Assembly (NCBI GenBank): GCA_026713145.1
Contig: JAPOPA010000396.1
Location: 1 to 32,756 of the forward strand
Reading direction: 5' to 3'
Length of the DNA stretch: 32,756 nucleotides
Source: Chloroflexota bacterium
GTDB lineage: Bacteria; Chloroflexota; Dehalococcoidia; Lucifugimonadales; VXLM01
Below, in pieces: positions 7,794 through 14,774 of the stretch; position 1 is the stretch's first letter, and the number at the start of each line of letters is the position of its first letter. The notes under the pieces are model-generated. The model did not search any database. It was not told where the DNA came from and saw only the letters and a list, made by a program, of their open reading frames with translations. The position numbers were made by a program, and so were the translations under genes.

Positions 7794-8747
7794 TCAGAAC
7801 GGCATCGCCCGGCCTAGACCTTGCTTTTTAGCCATGTTGTAGACGCGGATGCCGACGGTGATGTCCTCAATGGCGAGACCCTGCGACTCGAAGAGGGTGA
7901 TGTCGTCGTCGGAGGTGCGTCCCGCTACCTGGCCCGTCACCACGTCGGACAGGTTGCGGACGTGGTTCCAAGTGGTGATGCCGCGGTCGATGGGATAGAC
8001 GAGGTCGCCGCACTCGATCTTTGCGTCGTCTACGTCGTCGGCGACGAGCACGGCGGATCGCTTGACGACGTCGTAGTCGATTTCCTGCTTCATCCAGTGG
8101 TTGTTTCCAGCCGCATTGACGTGCGCTCCGGGCGACAGCCATTCGCCGAGAAGGACGGGTTTCGGTGCCGTGGTGATGACGTTGACGATGTCCGCGCCTT
8201 CCACGCACTCCTGACCGCTGTCGACGGGACGGACATCGATGCCGAGTCGACGCTCAAGGACGGAGGCGAGACGCTTACGGTTCTCGCTGGTGCGGGAGTA
8301 GATTCTCGCACTTGTGATGTCCCTTACCCTGCACACTGCTTCCAGCTGTGTGCTCGCCTGATAGCCGGAGCCGATCATGCCGACCGTGGATGCATCGTCG
8401 CGTGCCATGTACTTCGTGGCCACCCCACTGGCGGCGCCGGTGCGTACCTGTCCCATGCCATTCGCTTCGATCAGGGCGATAAGCTCGGTTGAGTCCGTGT
8501 CGTAGAGGTACACATAGAAACGTGAGCGACCGGAACCTACGCCGTAGGTCTTCATGCCCATGACGCCGAGATCGGGAGCGGTCGCGGTCATGAAATTGAA
8601 GGAGCCCCTGCCGTTGGGCAGTCGGTTGCGGGGGAAGTTGTAGGCCTTGCCTTCTGCGAGGTGAACAAAGCCCTTTTCGACCTCTTCGAGGGCGATGTCC
8701 ATCGTGAGGACTGCGGCGACGTCTTCTTCCGAAAGGTAGAGGGCCAT
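7794..8747 (-). CDS. Ornithine cyclodeaminase/mu-crystallin family protein
   Basis: A 317-residue NAD(P)-dependent protein of the OCD/mu-crystallin family, whose members include ornithine cyclodeaminases, alanine dehydrogenases and ketimine reductases. The family core QVRTGAASGVATKYMA (100-115) and nucleotide-binding TVGMIGSGYQA (121-131) are intact. K66 in GMKTYG matches the usual substrate-carboxylate-binding Lys. The ATG follows a GGAGAA site. It lies 32 bases after thiD on the same strand, so the two probably share a transcript. Ornithine specificity cannot be read from motifs; an imine-reducing or amino-acid dehydrogenase role is equally possible. Confidence 0.9.
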   Translation of the reverse strand: MALYLSEEDVAAVLTMDIALEEVEKGFVHLAEGKAYNFPRNRLPNGRGSFNFMTATAPDLGVMGMKTYGVGSGRSRFYVYLYDTDSTELIALIEANGMGQVRTGAASGVATKYMARDDASTVGMIGSGYQASTQLEAVCRVRDITSARIYSRTSENRKRLASVLERRLGIDVRPVDSGQECVEGADIVNVITTAPKPVLLGEWLSPGAHVNAAGNNHWMKQEIDYDVVKRSAVLVADDVDDAKIECGDLVYPIDRGITTWNHVRNLSDVVTGQVAGRTSDDDITLFESQGLAIEDITVGIRVYNMAKKQGLGRAMPF

Positions 8748-8779
8748 TTGGGTTCTCCGTTGTAGGTGGGTGTCGGGAG

Positions 8780-9574
8780 TTAGCCGCGGAGCATGTAGAA
8801 GTGATTCAGGGGGCCGTTTCCCTTGCCAATGTTGGGGGCAAAGCGGATGGCCTCGGTGACGTACTTCTTGGCGTCACCCACGGACTCGCGGACGGACAGA
8901 CCCTTGGCGAGACCGGCAGCGATGGCCGATGCGAACGTGCAGCCGGTGCCGTGCGTGTTGTCGGTTGAGATGCGCGGCGAGGTGAAGGCCTTGGCCTCCG
9001 TCCCGTCGTAGAAGATGTCGGTGGCGGGGCCATCCATGTGGCCTCCCTTCACGACGACGGACTGAGCGCCGAGCGCGACGATATCCTCCGCGGCCTCCCG
9101 CATGTCGTCCATGTCCTCGATCTTGCGGCCAACCAGCGCTTCGGCCTCGGGGATGTTCGGCGTGACCACGGTCGCGTGGGGGATAAGCAAGGACTTGAGG
9201 GCCTCGACGGCGTCCTCGCGCAGCAGCCTCGCGCCGCCCTTCGCCACCATGACGGGGTCTACGACGAGCGGGGTCATCCCGTGTTCCCCGACCTTCTCGG
9301 CCACGATCTCGATGATGACTGCGCTGGAAAGCATCCCGGTCTTGACTGCGTCCGCGCCGATGTCGGATATGACTGCGTCGATCTGCGACCTGATCATCGA
9401 GTTGGGCATGTCGACGACCTCGGTGACGGTCTGCGTGTTCTGCGCCGTGACTGCTGTAAGCACCGAAGTGCCATAGACGCCCATGGCGGCGAAGGTCTTC
9501 AGGTCGGCCTGTATGCCCGCCCCGCCGCCGGAGTCGGAACCGGCAATCGTCATCGCTTTCGCGAGGTTTCTCAT
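8780..9574 (-). CDS. thiD: Hydroxymethylpyrimidine/phosphomethylpyrimidine kinase ThiD
   Basis: A 264-residue ribokinase-fold kinase that phosphorylates hydroxymethylpyrimidine and its monophosphate in thiamine biosynthesis or salvage. Key motifs are [17 protein letters not shown] (11-27), the [11 protein letters not shown] stretch (104-114), VVKGGH (174-179) and the anion-hole HGTGC (208-212) just before the catalytic region. The length is typical for a stand-alone ThiD with no ThiE or TenA fusion. No other thiamine gene is in the window, so it may serve salvage, and no TPP riboswitch is visible upstream. It leads an apparent two-gene operon with the cyclodeaminase-like gene. Confidence 0.95.
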   Translation of the reverse strand: MRNLAKAMTIAGSDSGGGAGIQADLKTFAAMGVYGTSVLTAVTAQNTQTVTEVVDMPNSMIRSQIDAVISDIGADAVKTGMLSSAVIIEIVAEKVGEHGMTPLVVDPVMVAKGGARLLREDAVEALKSLLIPHATVVTPNIPEAEALVGRKIEDMDDMREAAEDIVALGAQSVVVKGGHMDGPATDIFYDGTEAKAFTSPRISTDNTHGTGCTFASAIAAGLAKGLSVRESVGDAKKYVTEAIRFAPNIGKGNGPLNHFYMLRG

Positions 9575-9680
9575 CGTTGGGTTACCCGCGTGGTGCTAGG
9601 ACTATTGTTATCGGGCGTTAGTATGACAGATGCCATAAGATGTGTGAAAGTGGCGCGCTGTTCGCCTACTAATGAGGTAC

Positions 9681-9709
9681 TCGACACACTGTAAACCACG
9701 GTTTACAAT
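9681..9709 (+). promoter_or_regulatory. Promoter of the HigB/HigA-type module
   Basis: TCGACA (9681-9686, five of six -35 bases), a 17-base spacer, and TACAAT (9704-9709, five of six -10 bases). The expected transcription start falls at about 9716, the A of the toxin ATG, so the message is probably leaderless. No Shine-Dalgarno site is present upstream of that ATG. Confidence 0.7.
9690..9707. promoter_or_regulatory. Palindromic operator of the toxin-antitoxin module
   Basis: TGTAAACC and GGTTTACA form a perfect 8+8 inverted repeat around AC. It fills most of the promoter spacer and overlaps the -10 box. A dimer of the HTH antitoxin bound here would block RNA polymerase, the standard autoregulation of such modules. 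Confidence 0.75.
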
Positions 9710-9715
9710 AATTGA

Positions 9716-10009
9716 ATGATCGTTGTGGTCGAAAGTGCCACATTCAAGAAATGGGTACGCGGCTTAAGGGACCGGCGCGCCGTTGCTCGGATCAACGCTC
9801 GACTCAGGAATATTTCACTGGGCAACTTCGGAGACAGCAAGCCCATAGCAGACAAAGTATCTGAGATACGCATCCACTACGGACCGGGGTACCGTCTCTA
9901 CTTTGCCCGCGAGGGCAATACCTTCGTAGTACTGCTCTGCGGCGGTGTGAAGGGCAGCCAGCGGCGGGACATCGAACGCGCGAAACGGCTAGCCGACGAT
10001 TGGAGGTGA
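9716..10009 (+). CDS. RelE/ParE-superfamily toxin (HigB-like, HI1419 group)
   Basis: A 97-residue toxin of the phage Gp49-like/HigB group. Family features are FKKWVRGLRDRRAVARINARL (9-29), GDSKPI near 41-46, the core EIRIHYGPGYRLYF (52-65), and a C-terminal GSQRRDIERAKRLADDW helix. These toxins cleave ribosome-associated mRNA. Arg/Tyr/Lys residues suited to that role are present in the core and after the last strand. The toxin gene comes first, the usual order for HigBA-type modules, and the antitoxin starts 3 bases after its stop. The ATG at 9716 coincides with the predicted transcription start. Confidence 0.9.
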   Translation: MIVVVESATFKKWVRGLRDRRAVARINARLRNISLGNFGDSKPIADKVSEIRIHYGPGYRLYFAREGNTFVVLLCGGVKGSQRRDIERAKRLADDWR

Positions 10010-10012
10010 ATC

Positions 10013-10300
10013 ATGCCTGAAACGTTTACCCGATGGGATGTCACAGACTATCTGCGCACCAAAGAGGATGTCCGTTACTACCTTGAAGCCGCTGCGGAAG
10101 AAGATCCCGGTGATGGAAGCCTGATTCGTGCCGCACTGAACGATATAGCACGCGCTCAAAACATGAGCCAGTTGGCCCGAGAAGTCGGGATGACCCGCGA
10201 GGGACTCTACAAAGCGTTGTCGGATAAGGGCAACCCGACATTTGCGACGGTTCTTCGCATTACCCGCGCGTTGGGGATGCAACTGCGGATTACGGCATAG
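10013..10300 (+). CDS. HTH antitoxin of the addiction module (HigA-like, HI1420 group)
   Basis: A 95-residue antitoxin. The N-terminus (FTRWDVTDYLRTKEDVRYYLEAA) is the toxin-contacting segment typical of the HI1420 group. Residues about 46-95 form an XRE-type helix-turn-helix (MSQLAREVGMTREGLYKAL; NPTFATVLRITRALGMQL). A GGAGGTGA site at the end of the toxin gene fixes the ATG at 10013. It probably binds the palindrome at 9690-9707 to repress the module. Its last 11 bases overlap the convergent methyltransferase gene. Confidence 0.92.
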   Translation: MPETFTRWDVTDYLRTKEDVRYYLEAAAEEDPGDGSLIRAALNDIARAQNMSQLAREVGMTREGLYKALSDKGNPTFATVLRITRALGMQLRITA

Positions 10301-11099
10301 GATTCTCCGATTTGCGCGCTGTGAGGATGCCGTTCGTCTTCCGGATGACGAACTTGCCGTCGCAGGTGATTCGATTTCGGACGCGCCGGCGGATCTCCGA
10401 TGCTTGCCGATCGTTCAGCTTGTGTCCGGTGGAGTTTATGTAGTCTATGACCGGGCCGGCGTCGGTTACGTGTAGAGCGTCCGGGTAGCGGCCAACCGTA
10501 ACCTTTGGAAACACCTCCCGCAACTCTCGTTCCCCACCCTCCAGCCTGAAGCGGCTTTCAACACGATCGAATTCCGCACGGGCGGCCGTATCCAGCATGT
10601 CCCACAGCTCGCTCATATTGTCCCTGCCGTTCGTAGCGGCGAACAGGAGACCACCCGACTTCAGCACGCGGTGTATCTCAACGATGCCCTTCGCCCGATC
10701 AGGTACGTGGTAGAGCATGTGATTAGCGACGACACCGTCGAATGTGGCTTCGGGATACGGGATGCTCTGGGCGTCGATCACTTCGTAATCGAATTGTCTC
10801 CCGGAACCTTTGAGATTCGATCCGGCCTCCTCGATCATCCCTGGCGAGAGGTCGGACAGGGTGATCCTCCAATCCGGTGGAATGCGATCACGGTTCTCGA
10901 CCCACACGTCACCGCGGCCACAGCCAAGCTCCAGAATTCGAGCATCACCGGGAAGGTCGGTCAGGTGGTCGAAGACCCACCTGTGCCAGCCGTAGCCGTT
11001 CGTGCTGAATAGCCTGTGGAGCCGGATACGTGCGGAGAGATTCGACGAGTCTTTGTACTGGTCGTCAACGAGGTAATGCTGGTCTGCTACCCTGTCCAC
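10290..11099 (-). CDS. Class I SAM-dependent methyltransferase
   Basis: A 269-residue Rossmann-fold methyltransferase with motif I ILELGCGRGD (55-64), motif II-like DLSPGMIEEA and a UbiE/Methyltransf_11-like stretch (FDGVVANHMLYHVPDRAKGIVEIHRVLKSGG). The GTG start at 11099 lies two bases after the stop of the small basic protein at 11102-11248, suggesting coupling. The C-terminal half, with charged helices and KFVIRKTNGILTARK, probably shapes the acceptor site. The substrate cannot be inferred from sequence or context. It is convergent with the antitoxin gene, with an 11-base overlap. Confidence 0.9.
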   Translation of the reverse strand: MDRVADQHYLVDDQYKDSSNLSARIRLHRLFSTNGYGWHRWVFDHLTDLPGDARILELGCGRGDVWVENRDRIPPDWRITLSDLSPGMIEEAGSNLKGSGRQFDYEVIDAQSIPYPEATFDGVVANHMLYHVPDRAKGIVEIHRVLKSGGLLFAATNGRDNMSELWDMLDTAARAEFDRVESRFRLEGGERELREVFPKVTVGRYPDALHVTDAGPVIDYINSTGHKLNDRQASEIRRRVRNRITCDGKFVIRKTNGILTARKSENPMP

Positions 11100-11101
11100 G
11101 A

Positions 11102-11248
11102 CTATTTCTTATCGTCTTCGGCTCGCTCCGCCTTGCGCCGGATGATCTCCTGAAGCCGGCGAACGCTCTGGCCGGATACGCCCATGTGGCGGCTCTTGCG
11201 GCGTTTCTGTTCGCGGCGTTCTGCTTTGGTCGGCTGTTCCTCAGTCAT
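11102..11248 (-). CDS. 48-residue highly basic small protein
   Basis: From the ATG at 11248 the minus strand encodes 48 residues ending at a TAG at 11102-11104. About a third are Lys/Arg (TKAERREQKRRKSRHMG; SVRRLQEIIRRKAERAEDDKK). The pattern of a basic helix, an HMGVSG turn and a second amphipathic helix suggests nucleic-acid or ribosome binding, but no named domain is recognised. It ends two bases before the methyltransferase GTG, so the two are likely one transcript. Codon use is like that of its neighbours. Confidence 0.6.
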   Translation of the reverse strand: MTEEQPTKAERREQKRRKSRHMGVSGQSVRRLQEIIRRKAERAEDDKK

Positions 11249-11388
11249 GGGTCACTATGATACCGGAACCGATAGGGGAAAGTGCCGGCATGGGATATGC
11301 GGTCACCTTCACGTGCATCGTGTAGTATAGGGGCCGAGCGTGACAGGGTGAGGAGAGTTGCGACGTGAGACTATTGAGTTCGTGAGAC

Positions 11389-12852
11389 ATGAGACAACGA
11401 CGCACGATCTACCATAACGACGCACGGCACTATTACCTGTGGCTGTGGGACCCTCCGATGCGGATGAGGGACGCATGGCGGCCCATCGATGAGGTTGCCG
11501 GGACGGCGGTGGACACCTTCAGCTACTGCGTTGAGCGAGGGGACGGGGCCTTCTACCCGACGAAGGTCGGGATGGTGTTCGGGTCGGACAAGCAACCTTT
11601 CACCAATCCCATCTCATGGCACTCATGGCACGCTATGCAGAGCCTGATGGAGCGGGGACTCGACCCGCTGCAGGTGCTCATCGACCGGGCGCACGAGAAG
11701 GGGATGGAGTTCTGGGCCGATCTGAGACTCGGCAGCTATGGCGGCATGGAGCCGAAGCTAAAGCTGGAGAACGGGGGAAGGTACTTCGCCGAGGATACTG
11801 TCAGAGACCACCTGGCGGCGATCGCACGGGAGCTTGTTCTGGACTACCCCTCAGACGGCTTGGAGCTGGACTTTGCCATAGCAAACGGCAACCGTCCTTC
11901 GTACCTGAAACCGGAAGACGTGAAGACGTACACTCCCGTCATTACCGAATGGGTCGCAGGCCTCGCCGACGCGGTGCGGAGCCGGGACGGAGGCGGCACC
12001 ATTGGCGCCAGGGTCTATCCTGTCGAGGAACTGAACCTTCGCCAGGGGCTGGATGTGCGGAGTTGGCTGGAGGAGGGGATCGTAGACTTCGTCGTTCCCT
12101 TGATGTACGAGTACAACCGTCTTGACCCGAACATGCCGATGGACTGGCTCATCGAGGCGGCGCACGAGAATGATGTCTCGGTCTACGGAATGCTCCAGCC
12201 GACGGTCCCCTCTCAGGAGGTCGCGCTGGGGCAGGACAACAGGGTGTACGCGTCTATTGAGCAGCTACGCGGTGCCGCCGCGAGCTTCTGGTCGCGAGGA
12301 GTGGACGGCCTGTACACGTGGTTTCTGAGGTGGCCGCACGGCGAAACCGAGCGCGCGTTCCTGTCGGAGATGGGCGATCCCGACCTGATCGAGGAGAAGG
12401 ACAGGACGTACTTCGTGCTGCGGCGGTCGGGTGAGCAGGACAACCCGGCCTACGGAGCGCCGCTGCCCCTCGAGATACCACAAGCCGATTCCGACAAGCT
12501 GTACGAGATACCGTTCTACGTGGGCGACGACATCGCCGAATCGGACCGCATTTGCTCGGTGGTATTGAGCATCAAGGTGATGAACCTCATCATGGGTGAC
12601 AGGCTGACGCTGACGCTCAACGGGCAGTCGATTGCAGACGAGCCTGTCACTCGGGACTTCGCGCACAACACGCCCCACATCGCCCCGCGTGGACTGGATC
12701 TGCAGTACCACCTGCGGGACGTCCTGCCGCGCAAGGGCTGGAACACGCTCGAAATATCGCTGGACGAACGGCCCGATCTCATGGCGGGCGGCATCACCGT
12801 CGATCAAGTCGAACTGCGGGTGACGTACAGCCCATACCCGTCGGTGAGGTAG
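11389..12852 (+). CDS. Glycoside-hydrolase-like barrel protein, paralogue 1
   Basis: A 487-residue protein. The N-terminal ~330 residues read as a (beta/alpha)8 barrel related to the 'family 10-like' hydrolase group: TIYHNDARHYYLW at the start, VLIDRAHEKGMEFWADLRLGS (about 99-119), DGLELDFA (E159, D161) and VDFVVPLMYEYN (233-244). The C-terminal ~140 residues (from about DKLYEIPFYVGDDIA) look like a beta-sandwich of the kind that binds sugars. Acidic residues at strand ends could be catalytic. No signal peptide is visible, so it should act in the cytoplasm. It is clearly paralogous to the gene at 13116 and forms an operon-like run with it. The substrate is unknown; 'hydrolase' is inference. 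Confidence 0.75.
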   Translation: MRQRRTIYHNDARHYYLWLWDPPMRMRDAWRPIDEVAGTAVDTFSYCVERGDGAFYPTKVGMVFGSDKQPFTNPISWHSWHAMQSLMERGLDPLQVLIDRAHEKGMEFWADLRLGSYGGMEPKLKLENGGRYFAEDTVRDHLAAIARELVLDYPSDGLELDFAIANGNRPSYLKPEDVKTYTPVITEWVAGLADAVRSRDGGGTIGARVYPVEELNLRQGLDVRSWLEEGIVDFVVPLMYEYNRLDPNMPMDWLIEAAHENDVSVYGMLQPTVPSQEVALGQDNRVYASIEQLRGAAASFWSRGVDGLYTWFLRWPHGETERAFLSEMGDPDLIEEKDRTYFVLRRSGEQDNPAYGAPLPLEIPQADSDKLYEIPFYVGDDIAESDRICSVVLSIKVMNLIMGDRLTLTLNGQSIADEPVTRDFAHNTPHIAPRGLDLQYHLRDVLPRKGWNTLEISLDERPDLMAGGITVDQVELRVTYSPYPSVR

Positions 12853-12856
12853 CTGG

Positions 12857-13129
12857 ATGGACTGGCTGAAAGCGTTGTTCGGGCAGAATGACGACCCAGA
12901 CCGTCTGGTACGCGTCGGCGGGATGATGCCGGAGCCTGAAGCGGAAATGTGGGCGGGCGTGCTCAAGGGCGAGGGAATTGGAGCGGCGGTACAAAATGAG
13001 GGTTATCCTCCCTATACCAGCTCGATGAGTTCCAGTTACAGCGTCTGGGTGAGATTTCGCGACGCCGAGGCCGCGGAGCGGATGATAATGGGCAGACCGC
13101 GCGATGGAGGGCCGCATGAGACGACGTAG
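12857..13129 (+). CDS. DUF2007-like small protein
   Basis: A 90-residue protein starting 4 bases after the stop of barrel paralogue 1 and overlapping barrel paralogue 2 by 14 bases. The segment LVRVGGMMPEPEAEMWAGVLKGEGIGAAVQNEG followed by YSVWVRFRDAEAAERMI resembles DUF2007 proteins ('putative prokaryotic signal transducing'), which have a compact ferredoxin-like fold with an N-terminal 'where to look' helix and a C-terminal strand-helix. The function is unknown. Its place inside the hydrolase cluster suggests a regulatory or binding role for the same substrate. Family assignment is moderate. Confidence 0.7.
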   Translation: MDWLKALFGQNDDPDRLVRVGGMMPEPEAEMWAGVLKGEGIGAAVQNEGYPPYTSSMSSSYSVWVRFRDAEAAERMIMGRPRDGGPHETT

Positions 13130-14600
13130 GACGATCTATCACAACGACGCTCGACACTCGTACCTGTGGTACTTCGAGCCTCCGATGCGGCTTGAGGACG
13201 CCTGGATACCGATAGACGAGGTGGCCGGAACGGCGGTTGACACGTTCAGCTACTGCGTAGAGCGTGGCGACGGGATGTTCTACCCCACGAAGGTGGGAAA
13301 GATGTTCTCCGTCGAGGATGGGAAGGCGCAGTCGGCACATAACTATGAGTGGCGGGCGGCGGCGTGCATGCTCAGCCTCATGGAGCGCGGTCTCGACCCG
13401 CTTCAAGTTCTCATCGACCGGGCGCACGAGCACGGTATGGACTTCATCGCCGACCTTCGCCTGCAGCGGCTTGGCCTAATGTACCCGGAATCGGAGCTCG
13501 AAAACGGCGGCGGGGGATGGGCCGAGGAACGTGTCCGGGACCTGAAGTTCGACATCCTGCACGAGCTCGTCACCGAATACCCGACCCAAGGTGTGGAGTT
13601 GGACTTCACAGCCGCCTTCGGTGGTGGCAAATACTTCTATTTCGCCGACGGTGGCACGCCTGAAAACACCGCGACAATGACTGAGTGGGTGCGGCGAGTC
13701 TCGGAGATGGTTCGCTCGCGACCCGAAGCTCCTGGCGTGGTGGGAGCGCGGATCTTCCCGACTGAGAAGGGCAACCTAGATCAGGGTCTGGACGTGCGGA
13801 CGTGGCTGAACGAAGGGTTGCTGGACTTCGTCGTGCCGGTGGCGTACATCTACACCGTCCTCGATCCGAATATGCCGTTCGACTGGGTTGTCGGGCCGGC
13901 GCACGAGTCCGGCGCATCCGTGTACGGCTTCCTGCAGCACCACCTGCAGGACGAAGTCGTAGGCGCAAATGGGCGGCTCTTCCCCAACCTCGAGCACTTT
14001 CGTGCGGCTGCCGCCAACTACTGGGAAAAGGGCGTGGACGGCCTGTACACGTGGATGATGGACTGGCCTCTTGGAGACGCGGAGCGAAACATCCTCACCA
14101 TGATTGGGTCGCCGGAGCTTGTACGAGGGAAGGACAAGCTCTACGCCGTCTCTCGCTCATACGACGGAGCGGAGCGGTTCGACTACCGTCACCACTTGCC
14201 GTACGACCTCTGCCCGCCCCTTCCGACGGCGGCACACACGATCCCGTTTACCATCGCCGACGACATCGCAGCGGAGGACAGCAGGGTCGGCGAGACGAAG
14301 CTGCGCATCTATCTGTCGAACGTCGTAGCCGGTGATCGGTTCAAGGTTGCGCTCAACGGGCGTTCGTTGGCGGACGAGACGATGAGGCGGGTCTGGAAAA
14401 AGAACCGCGACGCATATCCGCACACCAACCAGCGAAACCACTGGCTGGAGTTCGATCTGGTCGACATCGTGCCGCATAAGGGCGAGAACCTCTTGGAAGT
14501 GTCGCTCGAAAGCCGGCCTGAGGGCCTGACGGGCAACGTCACGATTGCGGAGGTAGAGGTGGAGGTGCGGCATAACCCGTATCCGGCGGGTCTTGAGTGA
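13116..14600 (+). CDS. Glycoside-hydrolase-like barrel protein, paralogue 2
   Basis: The ATG at 13116 follows GGAGG by 5 bases and aligns with the start of paralogue 1 (both begin M-R-x-R-R-T-I-Y-H-N-D-A-R-H); an ATG at 13104 is less likely. The protein has 494 residues with the same architecture: barrel motifs VLIDRAHEHGMDFIADLRLQ, QGVELDFTAAF (D163) and LDFVVPVAYIYTVLDPNMPFDW, then a C-terminal beta-sandwich-like domain from about HTIPFTIADDIAAED. The two paralogues agree best around the barrel strand ends and differ in the loop after strand 3 (here GGGKYFYFADGG), which points to different but related substrates. No signal peptide is seen. Confidence 0.75.
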   Translation: MRRRRTIYHNDARHSYLWYFEPPMRLEDAWIPIDEVAGTAVDTFSYCVERGDGMFYPTKVGKMFSVEDGKAQSAHNYEWRAAACMLSLMERGLDPLQVLIDRAHEHGMDFIADLRLQRLGLMYPESELENGGGGWAEERVRDLKFDILHELVTEYPTQGVELDFTAAFGGGKYFYFADGGTPENTATMTEWVRRVSEMVRSRPEAPGVVGARIFPTEKGNLDQGLDVRTWLNEGLLDFVVPVAYIYTVLDPNMPFDWVVGPAHESGASVYGFLQHHLQDEVVGANGRLFPNLEHFRAAAANYWEKGVDGLYTWMMDWPLGDAERNILTMIGSPELVRGKDKLYAVSRSYDGAERFDYRHHLPYDLCPPLPTAAHTIPFTIADDIAAEDSRVGETKLRIYLSNVVAGDRFKVALNGRSLADETMRRVWKKNRDAYPHTNQRNHWLEFDLVDIVPHKGENLLEVSLESRPEGLTGNVTIAEVEVEVRHNPYPAGLE

Positions 14601-14774
14601 GCGGAAATTTGAGACCGTTGAGTGGAGAGTAGGGGCGAGGTAGGCGCCCGTTAGGTGGGCCGATACAGCGGAATTGGTCTCTCATATGTGATTCTTGTGT
14701 TGTCGGGCGAACTGGGTGCCTCGTGAAGTTACGGGACTGAGTGTGAAAACTCGGAAGCTCAGGAGTTGTCTGTC

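Noticed and set aside
7821-8492. Plus-strand frame of 223 codons
   Set aside because: Antisense shadow of the cyclodeaminase-like gene; no domain and no ribosome site.
9038-9694. Plus-strand frame of 218 codons
   Set aside because: Antisense to thiD over most of its length, with composition typical of a shadow.
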